Made by a program: the position numbers and the translations under genes. Below are positions 1 through 5,859 of a stretch of 14,270 bases of DNA, in pieces. Under the pieces are notes generated by a model that saw only the letters and a list, made by a program, of their open reading frames with translations, ran no database searches and was not told the DNA's origin. This DNA comes from a bacterium (GTDB lineage Bacteria > Auribacterota > Auribacteria > Auribacterales > Auribacteraceae). Each line of letters begins with the position of its first letter. Positions within the stretch are counted from its first letter, which is position 1. The stretch lies in contig JAGGZS010000317.1 of assembly GCA_021161885.1 (NCBI GenBank), positions 1 to 14,270 of the forward strand, in the 5' to 3' direction.

Positions 1-45
1 AAATAGTATCATTTATTAAAAACAAGTATCAATAATTTATCTTAT

Positions 46-459
46 TTACTCGCCGATTATTTTAATTATCAACCTTTTTGAACGGCGTCCGTCAAATTCA
101 GCATAATAAATCTGCTGCCAAGGACCGAGATCAAGCCGTCTCTTTGTTACAGGCAAAATAACCTGATTATGAGTAAGAATACTTTTTAAATGAGCGTCTC
201 CGTTATCTTCGCCTGTCCTGTGATGATTATAGTTTTTACCGAAAGGAGCGATAGACTCTAGCATTTCGTCAAGGTCGGATATAAACCCGTTTTCCGCATC
301 GTTTATATAAACTCCGGCCGTAATGTGCATAGCCGAGATAAACGCCAGCCCCTCCTGAATACCGCTTATTTCAAGTTCGCGCTCAATTTCATTGGTTATA
401 TTAATATATTCCCTTCTTTTTCTGGTATGAAAAACCAAATATTTCGTATGAGATTTCAT
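46..459 (-). CDS. yjbQ: YjbQ family protein (UPF0047)
   Basis: This is a 137-residue soluble protein of the YjbQ/UPF0047 family, at the family's usual full length. Diagnostic motifs are all visible: the early His-Thr-Arg strand, MHITAGVYINDAE near residues 44-56, a Tyr-x-His-His pair near 77-80, GEDNGDAHLKS at about 83-93, and LGPWQQIYYAEFDG near 111-124. The conserved His and Glu/Asp residues probably form a metal or ligand pocket. Some family members have been reported to have weak thiamin-phosphate synthase activity, but the physiological role is unsettled. The ATG has a GGGAG Shine-Dalgarno 11 nt upstream. It lies 144 nt downstream of fliS on the same strand with no convincing terminator between them, so read-through from the flagellar unit is possible. 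No functional link to motility is known, and the neighbourhood may be incidental. Family assignment is secure and function is not. Confidence 0.93.
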   Translation of the reverse strand: MKSHTKYLVFHTRKRREYINITNEIERELEISGIQEGLAFISAMHITAGVYINDAENGFISDLDEMLESIAPFGKNYNHHRTGEDNGDAHLKSILTHNQVILPVTKRRLDLGPWQQIYYAEFDGRRSKRLIIKIIGE

Positions 460-603
460 AAGCGTAAAATCTCCCTGTTTTTATTAAAAATAAGATTAGA
501 AAAATAGAATGATAACAAATGAATGAAAAAAATAAAACTTTATTTGCAACGGCATAAAAAAAACAGAATAAGCGTTACCTTAAAAAAGAATGGGTATATA
601 TTA

Positions 604-1086
604 TCAACCGCGTATACTTATGCTTGGGGCTGTGGGTCTATTACTGTTTTTAGACAACTCCTGCCTAACAAGGACATTATTACTTTTAGGCAGCTCAACC
701 TGTCCGCTTTCAGCCATTGCCCTTACTTTATCCCATGTCGCCCTTAACGATTCAAGCATGCTCAACACCTCTTCCGCAGGCGGGGTTACTTTCTCAACAG
801 TGGCGTTAACAAGCCTTTTAAGCATATACGTATATAAAGACCGTAACTGGGGAGCGATTTCCTCTACGCTCATATCAAGAGAATCGCGCAGTTCCCTAAT
901 AACGTTCTGAGCTTTTATAACATGATCAACAAACCCCATATATCTTTTTTCTTTATATTCGTTAACAGCTTTTCTTAAAAATTTTATGCCGCCGTCATAT
1001 AAAATTACAACAAGACCCACCGATGAGGCGCTTTCAATTTTCATTTTTAAATAATGCTTTGACGCTCCTGAAGAATCAATTGCCAT
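604..1086 (-). CDS. fliS: Flagellin-specific export chaperone FliS
   Basis: FliS is a small cytosolic helical-bundle chaperone that binds the C-terminal D0 helix of flagellin, keeps it from polymerising early and delivers it to the export gate. The family signature is clear: an N-terminal YLKMKIESAS segment at about 12-21, then the LVVILYDGGIKFLRKA helix near 25-40, and the later LRSLYTYMLKRLVNA helix near 81-95. At 160 residues it is somewhat longer than the typical 125-140, with a polar, probably disordered C-terminal tail after residue 125. The start is fixed by a strong GAAGGAGG Shine-Dalgarno a few bases upstream. It lies 90 nt downstream of fliD but has its own sigma-28-type promoter in that gap. 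The usual companion fliT is not seen here. Confidence 0.95.
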   Translation of the reverse strand: MAIDSSGASKHYLKMKIESASSVGLVVILYDGGIKFLRKAVNEYKEKRYMGFVDHVIKAQNVIRELRDSLDMSVEEIAPQLRSLYTYMLKRLVNATVEKVTPPAEEVLSMLESLRATWDKVRAMAESGQVELPKSNNVLVRQELSKNSNRPTAPSISIRG

Positions 1087-1138
1087 AAGAGTTTTCCTCC
1101 TTCAACACTATAAAGACGTAAATTACTGTACAAAAACT

Positions 1139-1165
1139 ATATCGACAACACTAACAAACAATTTA
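1139..1165 (-). promoter_or_regulatory. Sigma-28 (FliA) promoter of fliS
   Basis: On the minus strand the gap between fliD and fliS carries TAAA (1165-1162), exactly 15 nt, then GTCGATAT (1146-1139). The sigma-28 consensus is TAAA-N15-GCCGATAA/T, so 11 of 12 positions match, with optimal spacing. It lies about 50 nt before the fliS start and ahead of a good ribosome binding site. This indicates that fliS can be expressed as a late-class flagellar gene independently of fliD. Confidence 0.8.
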
Positions 1166-1176
1166 GATTAAAATCA

Positions 1177-2976
1177 TCATTTATTATAATATGAACTCGT
1201 TATTGACGACATTATCGAGGAAAAAGACTGCAATCTTTGAACCTGTTGGTCCATCAAGGTAACGGCGGAATTTAACTTTTCATATTGTTTTCTTAAATCC
1301 GCTTCACGTTTTGAAAGTTTTTCTTCTTCCCTTTCAATCCGTTTCTGAAGGCGTTCCATAAGTTTATTGTTGCCGTTAGTCTTCACTGCAAGTATTCCGT
1401 TTGTGTTTTTTGTCAAATTTTCAATATAAGTATTTGTGATATTAGCAAAGCCTGTATCATCATTAGTTCCGTCGCTGTCCGTATCGCTGGCGAATAAGTT
1501 ATATACATCATCTTTGCTGTCAGAGAGAGCATCTAAAAAATCGGATTGTGTAAATTTAAGTTTACCCAAACCATATCCACCTGTTGTAACAAGGCTCAAT
1601 CCAACCTGCGATAATCTAGACAGAGAACCCTCATTAGTAACTGTCCTAAAAATGGACTGCTGTAATTTGCGTTGTAGATTGATGATACTTCTTTCACCTT
1701 TAAGGGTTGTTTTTAATTTACCGCCTATGGTATCCATAGTAGAATTGTACTGAGTTACAAAAGCTTTCACAGCGTCAACAGCTTTCTGGGTATCATGCGA
1801 GACATTTACTTTAGCCGTGCCTGTTGACTGCAAATTAAACGTAGTGCCCCCCAGCGAAAAAGAGTTTCCATCCCTGTTCAATACCTCGCCATTTATAATT
1901 ACCTGCGATGAAGTGCCTTCATAATGAGCAATTCCAGCCGTTGAGTCAAGATCACCCGACTGGTCCATAACATTAATATTTTCTAAAAATTTACTTGTAT
2001 CATTGGCAAAATAAACATCGTTCCCGGTCCCCCGCGAAGATATGGTAACTTTTCCGGTAACGTCATCATAAAAAGCGCTTACCTCGGCTTTTGAGTTGTT
2101 TATTTTATTTAAAACAGAATATAATGAATCAGTTTGAGTATTTACAGTAAAAGTAATATCGTTAATTGTAAAATAACCGTCTACAATCTTATTTGATCCA
2201 TCAACAAGCGCAGTTTGATCTAATGCGTTATAAAAATCCGGCTGTGTTCCGTCGGTAAAAACAGGGGCTGGGTTACCGCCTGTTTCCGTTAACTTTACGG
2301 CATCGAGAAAACCAGATGAATCATCGCTTACAGAAATAGTTTGTCCAGTCCCTGATGAAGAAGAGGTTAGGACAACACTATCGTTCGCGGAATCAAAAGT
2401 AGCTGTAACTCCGGCAGTTGACGAATTAATCTTCGATAATATCGTATATATGGTATCGCTGCCTGTTACCGTAATTGCAGCGTCGTTCACCTTAAACGAG
2501 CCCGAGACAACAATTTTGCTTAAATCAAACCCTACCGCGGCGCTGCCGCTTGCGAAAACAACATTAGGGTTTACGGTAACACTACTTCCTCCGCTCGCGT
2601 TTATTTCTTCGCCGCTTTGCAAAACAGCATAAGTGCCGTCACTTAAATTAAGAGATGACGACGAAGTTATCCTCGCTACTTGCGCAAGCCGCACAACGTC
2701 TACCTGATAAACCGTTTGCACAGCATCACTTGACGTGCTTGCGGTAACAATACTTGAATTGGAAGATGACGATTTATTGCTCAAGAACACACTATCTGAC
2801 GTTAATGCCTGAAGTTTGCTCTGGAGTTCTTCCAAACTACTGTCAAGCTGCGATAACGAAGTGTTTTTCAACGATAAATCGGCTTTATCACTTTCAAGCT
2901 TATCTATCGGTTTATGTTCATATTCAATTATTTGACTTACCGCTTTATCAATTTCAACAACGGATGAAATAGCCAT
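1177..2976 (-). CDS. fliD: Flagellar filament cap protein FliD (HAP2)
   Basis: FliD forms the cap at the filament tip that folds and inserts flagellin subunits. The N-terminal FliD_N domain covers about residues 1-105 (heptad-rich helix to residue 60, then a YQVDVVRLAQVARITSSS strand segment). The C-terminal FliD_C domain covers about 355-599 and ends in a long charged coiled coil (about 533-585) typical of the D0/D1 legs. Between them are two copies of a flagellin/hook IN-type module, at about 160-230 and 268-340, each built as FxxND.TxTV, a (Y)(S/T)(I/V)L.KIN segment, and a (S/K)FL(D/E) end. At 599 residues it is longer than the enterobacterial protein (about 465), which these extra surface modules explain. 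The ATG is preceded by AGGAGG, and upstream lie a sigma-28 promoter and the flagellin terminator. Identity is certain. Confidence 0.96.
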   Translation of the reverse strand: MAISSVVEIDKAVSQIIEYEHKPIDKLESDKADLSLKNTSLSQLDSSLEELQSKLQALTSDSVFLSNKSSSSNSSIVTASTSSDAVQTVYQVDVVRLAQVARITSSSSLNLSDGTYAVLQSGEEINASGGSSVTVNPNVVFASGSAAVGFDLSKIVVSGSFKVNDAAITVTGSDTIYTILSKINSSTAGVTATFDSANDSVVLTSSSSGTGQTISVSDDSSGFLDAVKLTETGGNPAPVFTDGTQPDFYNALDQTALVDGSNKIVDGYFTINDITFTVNTQTDSLYSVLNKINNSKAEVSAFYDDVTGKVTISSRGTGNDVYFANDTSKFLENINVMDQSGDLDSTAGIAHYEGTSSQVIINGEVLNRDGNSFSLGGTTFNLQSTGTAKVNVSHDTQKAVDAVKAFVTQYNSTMDTIGGKLKTTLKGERSIINLQRKLQQSIFRTVTNEGSLSRLSQVGLSLVTTGGYGLGKLKFTQSDFLDALSDSKDDVYNLFASDTDSDGTNDDTGFANITNTYIENLTKNTNGILAVKTNGNNKLMERLQKRIEREEEKLSKREADLRKQYEKLNSAVTLMDQQVQRLQSFSSIMSSITSSYYNK

Positions 2977-3036
2977 AGAAACCGCCTCCTAAGATCATTG
3001 ACCGTTTTTTTTCATCAAGTAACACATATATTATAT

Positions 3037-3063
3037 ATTTCGGCATAAAAAAAAATTTGATTA
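3037..3063 (-). promoter_or_regulatory. Sigma-28 (FliA) promoter of fliD
   Basis: The minus strand reads TAAT (3063-3060), exactly 15 nt containing a run of nine T, then GCCGAAAT (3044-3037), against the consensus TAAA-N15-GCCGATAA/T. Ten of 12 positions fit, with exact spacing. It is about 60 nt before the fliD ATG. The -35 lies in the descending arm of the flagellin terminator, and the spacer is the terminator's T-tract, so the two elements share sequence. Confidence 0.75.
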
Positions 3064-3097
3064 CGGGAGGAAAACAAAAAAAATTTTCCTCCCGTAA
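3047..3097 (-). terminator. Rho-independent terminator after flagellin
   Basis: A perfect 14-bp inverted repeat (arms 3097-3084 and 3074-3061, TTACGGGAGGAAAA type) has a 9-nt loop rich in T. On the minus strand it is followed after a few bases by nine consecutive T (3055-3047). It starts 14 nt beyond the flagellin stop codon. It should end the abundant flagellin transcript and insulate fliD. There is no T-tract in the plus-strand direction, so it is not bidirectional. Confidence 0.9.
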
Positions 3098-3110
3098 AAC
3101 TCCCATAAAT

Positions 3111-3920
3111 TTACTTAAACAAAGACAGCACATCCATAGGAGCACTGTTTGCTTGAGACAATATTGATATCGCCGCCTGCTGCAAAATTTGAAAATTTGT
3201 AAGTTCGAGTTGTTCTTCCGCGAGGTCCGCATCCATGATTGAACTTCGAGATGCCTTTAGATTGGTTCCTTCTGTCTGATGAACTTCAAATTCGACATCC
3301 AATCTACGGATATAAGACCCCATTTTTTCCTCTGCTTCAAGCACTTTAGTTAAAGCTGTGTCAATATTATGGATTGTACTCTTTAATTGAGTATCTGATC
3401 CTGTTACGGATATATTGATACCGTCTAACGTTAAACTGCTTAAAGGATTAACAGTTAAATTACCTGTCAGGCTTACATTTTGCAAACCGCCTAAGCTGAA
3501 ACCCGTAAATAATTTAGCAGACACACCGCTTTGAAATATAGATTCCATTTCAAGCATAAGTTGTGTGATATCCTGCTGAATTGCGTGTTTCTCAGCGGAT
3601 GATACAGCTATAGAGTTTGCCTGGTTTGAAAGGTCGCTTGCCTCAATTAAAATTTGTGTAATCTGGGCAAGCCGACTGTTATTGGTTTGTAAAAAGTTAA
3701 TACCGCGCTCAATATTTTTAAGGTTACGGTCCACGGCGTTTATATCTCTTGTTAAAGTTCTTGAAATATAATAATCCGACGGACTGTCCGACGCGCGGTT
3801 AACAACTTTTCCGGTTGAAATGCGTTCTTGTGTTTTAACTAAATTAGTATTTATGTCAGTGAGAGTCTGAAACGCCCTCAACGCTGCTATATTAGTATTA
3901 ATACGTGCAAGGTCACCCAT
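3111..3920 (-). CDS. fliC: Flagellin
   Basis: This is the filament subunit, 269 residues. The N-terminal D0/D1 region (about 1-140) starts GDLARINTNIAALRAF and contains the QERISTGKVVNRASDSPSDY signature near 31-50. The C-terminal D1/D0 region (about 180-269) has the MDADLAEEQLELTNFQILQQ segment and ends NSAPMDVLSLFK. Only about 40 residues (about 142-180) separate the two halves, so the outer D2/D3 domains are almost absent, giving a thin, minimal filament. The chosen ATG has a GGAGG Shine-Dalgarno 8 nt upstream. An ATG 33 nt earlier lacks one and would add a non-flagellin leader. It is monocistronic: 195-nt leader with promoter and candidate CsrA sites upstream, strong terminator downstream. 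FliW and CsrA are encoded just upstream, FliD and FliS just downstream. No second flagellin is visible. Confidence 0.96.
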   Translation of the reverse strand: MGDLARINTNIAALRAFQTLTDINTNLVKTQERISTGKVVNRASDSPSDYYISRTLTRDINAVDRNLKNIERGINFLQTNNSRLAQITQILIEASDLSNQANSIAVSSAEKHAIQQDITQLMLEMESIFQSGVSAKLFTGFSLGGLQNVSLTGNLTVNPLSSLTLDGINISVTGSDTQLKSTIHNIDTALTKVLEAEEKMGSYIRRLDVEFEVHQTEGTNLKASRSSIMDADLAEEQLELTNFQILQQAAISILSQANSAPMDVLSLFK

Positions 3921-3926
3921 TTTGAT

Positions 3927-3956
3927 ATCCTCCTTGATTCTGGTTGCATCCATGCA
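3927..3956 (-). promoter_or_regulatory. Candidate dual CsrA-binding site in flagellin leader
   Basis: The mRNA leader has TGCATGGATGCA (3956-3945), where TGCA arms pair to expose GGA in a four-base loop, the classic CsrA target shape. Against the CsrA consensus RUACARGGAUGU, 9 of 12 positions fit. A second set of GGA motifs lies in the Shine-Dalgarno, AAGGAGGAT (3935-3927). The first G of the hairpin GGA (3951) is exactly 18 nt from that of the Shine-Dalgarno GGA (3933), close to the spacing known to favour bridging by a CsrA dimer. Binding there would block ribosome access, as in the Bacillus hag leader. Motif and spacing are seen directly; binding is inferred from family knowledge and the adjacent csrA-fliW. 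Confidence 0.6.
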
Positions 3957-4025
3957 TTAATGGACTTTGACCTCTCTCTCTTACAAACTACTAAGCAAAT
4001 TATAACCGCATAAACATTTTACCCG

Positions 4026-4054
4026 ATTATAAACAAGCAGGTACATATTGTCCA
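4026..4054 (-). promoter_or_regulatory. Sigma-70-like promoter of flagellin
   Basis: On the minus strand TGGACA (4054-4049) is followed after exactly 17 nt by TATAAT (4031-4026), matching the -35 at 5/6 and the -10 at 6/6. Transcription would start near 4019, leaving a leader of about 100 nt before the flagellin ATG. A weak sigma-28-like alternative overlaps it: TAAT (4029-4026), 16 nt, GCGGTTAT (4009-4002). No sigma-54 pattern was found in this leader. Confidence 0.5.
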
Positions 4055-4115
4055 AAACAACCAGCTTTCACCACCACCTTCAGATATCAAAGAGCTTTTA
4101 TGAAAATATATAAAT

Positions 4116-4364
4116 TTATTTGTTTTTTATATCATCACTGCCTGTTTTTTGAAACAATGACGATAAATCAGCTATATCAATTTTCGCTTTTGCCGCTTCC
4201 ATATTTTCTTTTTGTATCAAATCATATATTTCTTTTCTATGTATAGGCACCTCACGAGGCGCTTTTATGCCTAATTTAACATAATCGCCTTTTAAATGAG
4301 TAACTTTTACTTCAACATCGCCTATCATTATGCTTTCATTTAACTTCCGTGTTAATATAAGCAT
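4116..4364 (-). CDS. csrA: Carbon storage regulator / translational repressor CsrA
   Basis: CsrA is a dimeric RNA-binding protein that recognises GGA motifs, usually in hairpin loops over ribosome binding sites, and blocks translation. The 82-residue sequence is canonical: MLILTRKLNESIMIGD at the start, strands EVKVTHLKGDYVKLGIKAP, then the VPIHRKEIYDLIQ segment containing the RNA-contacting Arg. The N-terminal LxLTR contact residues are also present. It carries a C-terminal extension beyond the enterobacterial 61 residues, common in lineages where CsrA is antagonised by FliW. The ATG has AAGGAG about 10 nt upstream. It lies 23 nt after fliW and immediately upstream of the flagellin transcription unit, the arrangement of the FliW-CsrA-flagellin partner switch. 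Confidence 0.97.
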   Translation of the reverse strand: MLILTRKLNESIMIGDVEVKVTHLKGDYVKLGIKAPREVPIHRKEIYDLIQKENMEAAKAKIDIADLSSLFQKTGSDDIKNK

Positions 4365-4387
4365 AAACCCCTAGCTCCTTTTATGTT

Positions 4388-4852
4388 TCAGCAAGACACT
4401 GCCTGCGTTGACTGTGCGTTTTCACCATAACTGTCAAGTATTCTATATCTTGTGGGATATTGCGCGTCTTTCGGTATAATCTGTTTTCCCAAACAATATT
4501 TTGGGTTCACGAGTATCGGAGCCATCAAATTAGCAACCATATCCCGTGGATTTTCCGGCACAACAACTATGGTAAGGACTTCTGTTTCACTTATATCCTT
4601 AATTTTTAAAAGCTGCATATCCTGCTTGTCAACCTTCGGATTATAATCCGGTTTAAACAAAAAGGGATTAATAATGATAAACGCGAGGTTCGCTTCCTGC
4701 AATGACTGCAGCCAACGCAAAGGAGAATTTTCCTTCTTGGTTATAATAACGTACTTTTTAAAATTTTCAAACCCGATAATCCCTTCAGGAAACAAAAGTA
4801 TATTTTCCTCAGGAACATCAAGTTCGCCGAATCTGGTTGTTTTTAGTTTCAT
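4388..4852 (-). CDS. fliW: Flagellar assembly factor FliW (CsrA antagonist)
   Basis: FliW is a small cytosolic beta-barrel protein that binds either flagellin or CsrA. When unexported flagellin accumulates it holds FliW, freeing CsrA to repress flagellin translation; when flagellin is exported, FliW sequesters CsrA. The 154 residues match the family in length and motifs: TTRFGELDVPEENILLFPEG near 5-24, then IIGFENFKKY, SPLRWLQSLQ near 43-52, AFIIINPFLFKPDY near 57-70, NLMAPILVNP near 108-117, and a closing YPTRYRIL. The ATG has GGAGG upstream. It lies 41 nt after flgL and 23 nt before csrA and is probably co-transcribed with both. The last ten or so residues after RILDSYGE are a variable tail. 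Confidence 0.96.
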   Translation of the reverse strand: MKLKTTRFGELDVPEENILLFPEGIIGFENFKKYVIITKKENSPLRWLQSLQEANLAFIIINPFLFKPDYNPKVDKQDMQLLKIKDISETEVLTIVVVPENPRDMVANLMAPILVNPKYCLGKQIIPKDAQYPTRYRILDSYGENAQSTQAVSC

Positions 4853-4893
4853 AACATTCCTCCAACTTTTATGTAAACTTTATATTAATATCC

Positions 4894-5835
4894 CTAAATA
4901 TAATCCAGCAACGAGTGCTGTAAAATCCTTGAACTCGTCTGTAAAGTGGCCTGCAAGGCTACTTCCTGAGTATTAAGTTTCATTATAGCTTCAGCCACAT
5001 CAGTATCTTCAATCTGAGATAAAGATTCTTTTTCTATAACATATAAATCATCTAACTGGTCGGATATGAGCTGCATCCTGTTAACTTTAGCACCCGCTAA
5101 AGTATTTTGTCCAACTATTCCATCGAATTCATTATTAACTTCCGTTATTTTTTCACGGATAGAATTGCCATCGTTAGCAAGTAAATTTTCGCGCAAATCA
5201 ATTACCGTCTGAAAAAGGTCATTGGTTAAGCCGGAACCATTAGGCTGAAAAATAGCGTCGCCGGCAAGATTTATTACAATAGATTTACCGTCGCCTACAA
5301 GAGTTTGGATTTGCCCGTTTATACCATCTGGATTTTGAATAACATGAGCAATTGTACTGCCGCTCATTTGAGCGTTAAAAGGAGCGGAATTAGACTGTGT
5401 GCCGCTTAAGGTTTCTGTGCCGCCAAAAATAAATTTGCCTCCGAACTTTGAATTCGCCGCCTGAACAATTTCTTGCAAAAGCTGATCTACCTGAAAAGCA
5501 AAAGCATTGCGTTCAGCACTTGTTGTAACTTCAGACGCCGCATTCTCAGATATTGTTTTAATCTGCAATAAAATATCTTCAACCTGAGTAAGTACGGATG
5601 AACTATGTTCTAAAAAGCCTATGGCATGAGTTATATTATCTTGGTACTGTTTCACCTTACGGATTTCATTTCTCATAGACATAGAGTTTATTGTGCCAAT
5701 AGGGTCATCCGAGGGAGCATGAATCATTTTACCTGAAGATATCTGCTGCTGAGTTTTCTGCATAGCACCCATATTCTTGTTTATATATCTTAAACTCCGG
5801 TCCACCATCATAAAATTTGTAATACGCTCTACCAT
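4894..5835 (-). CDS. flgL: Flagellar hook-associated protein 3 FlgL
   Basis: FlgL (HAP3) is the second adaptor ring joining the hook, via FlgK, to the filament. The 313-residue protein has a flagellin-like N-terminal helical region (about 1-140) with MVERITNFMMVDRSLRYIN and the QQISSGKMIHAPSDDPIGT signature near 30-48, then SKFGGKFIFGGTET near 137-150, which is typical of FlgL. A variable central domain (about 150-225) follows, and a flagellin-like C-terminal helix (about 270-313) contains DTDVAEAIMKLNTQEVALQATLQ. The ATG follows a GGAAGG ribosome binding site. It lies 24 nt after flgK, the near-universal gene pair. No internal promoter was recognised. Confidence 0.96.
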   Translation of the reverse strand: MVERITNFMMVDRSLRYINKNMGAMQKTQQQISSGKMIHAPSDDPIGTINSMSMRNEIRKVKQYQDNITHAIGFLEHSSSVLTQVEDILLQIKTISENAASEVTTSAERNAFAFQVDQLLQEIVQAANSKFGGKFIFGGTETLSGTQSNSAPFNAQMSGSTIAHVIQNPDGINGQIQTLVGDGKSIVINLAGDAIFQPNGSGLTNDLFQTVIDLRENLLANDGNSIREKITEVNNEFDGIVGQNTLAGAKVNRMQLISDQLDDLYVIEKESLSQIEDTDVAEAIMKLNTQEVALQATLQTSSRILQHSLLDYI

Positions 5836-5859
5836 ATTAAATTACCTTCCATCCAAAAT

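Noticed and set aside
5..32. Direct repeat AGTATCA at the left edge
   Set aside because: A 7-base AT-rich repeat occurring twice is expected by chance and has no associated feature.
526..545. AT-only hairpin followed by T residues downstream of fliS as a terminator
   Set aside because: The stem is about 6 bp of A-T pairs only, too weak to support a terminator call.
523..910. Plus-strand reading frames opposite fliS and in the gap after it
   Set aside because: They are shadows of fliS or low-complexity AT-rich frames, with no ribosome sites or recognisable motifs.
2954..3232. Minus-strand reading frame spanning the flagellin 3' end and the fliD start
   Set aside because: It lies in a different frame inside flagellin, runs through the terminator and fliD promoter, and has composition unlike a real protein.
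3111..3953. Longer flagellin reading from an ATG at 3953
   Set aside because: It adds 11 non-flagellin residues and has no ribosome site. The ATG at 3920 has GGAGG at the right distance and gives the standard flagellin start.
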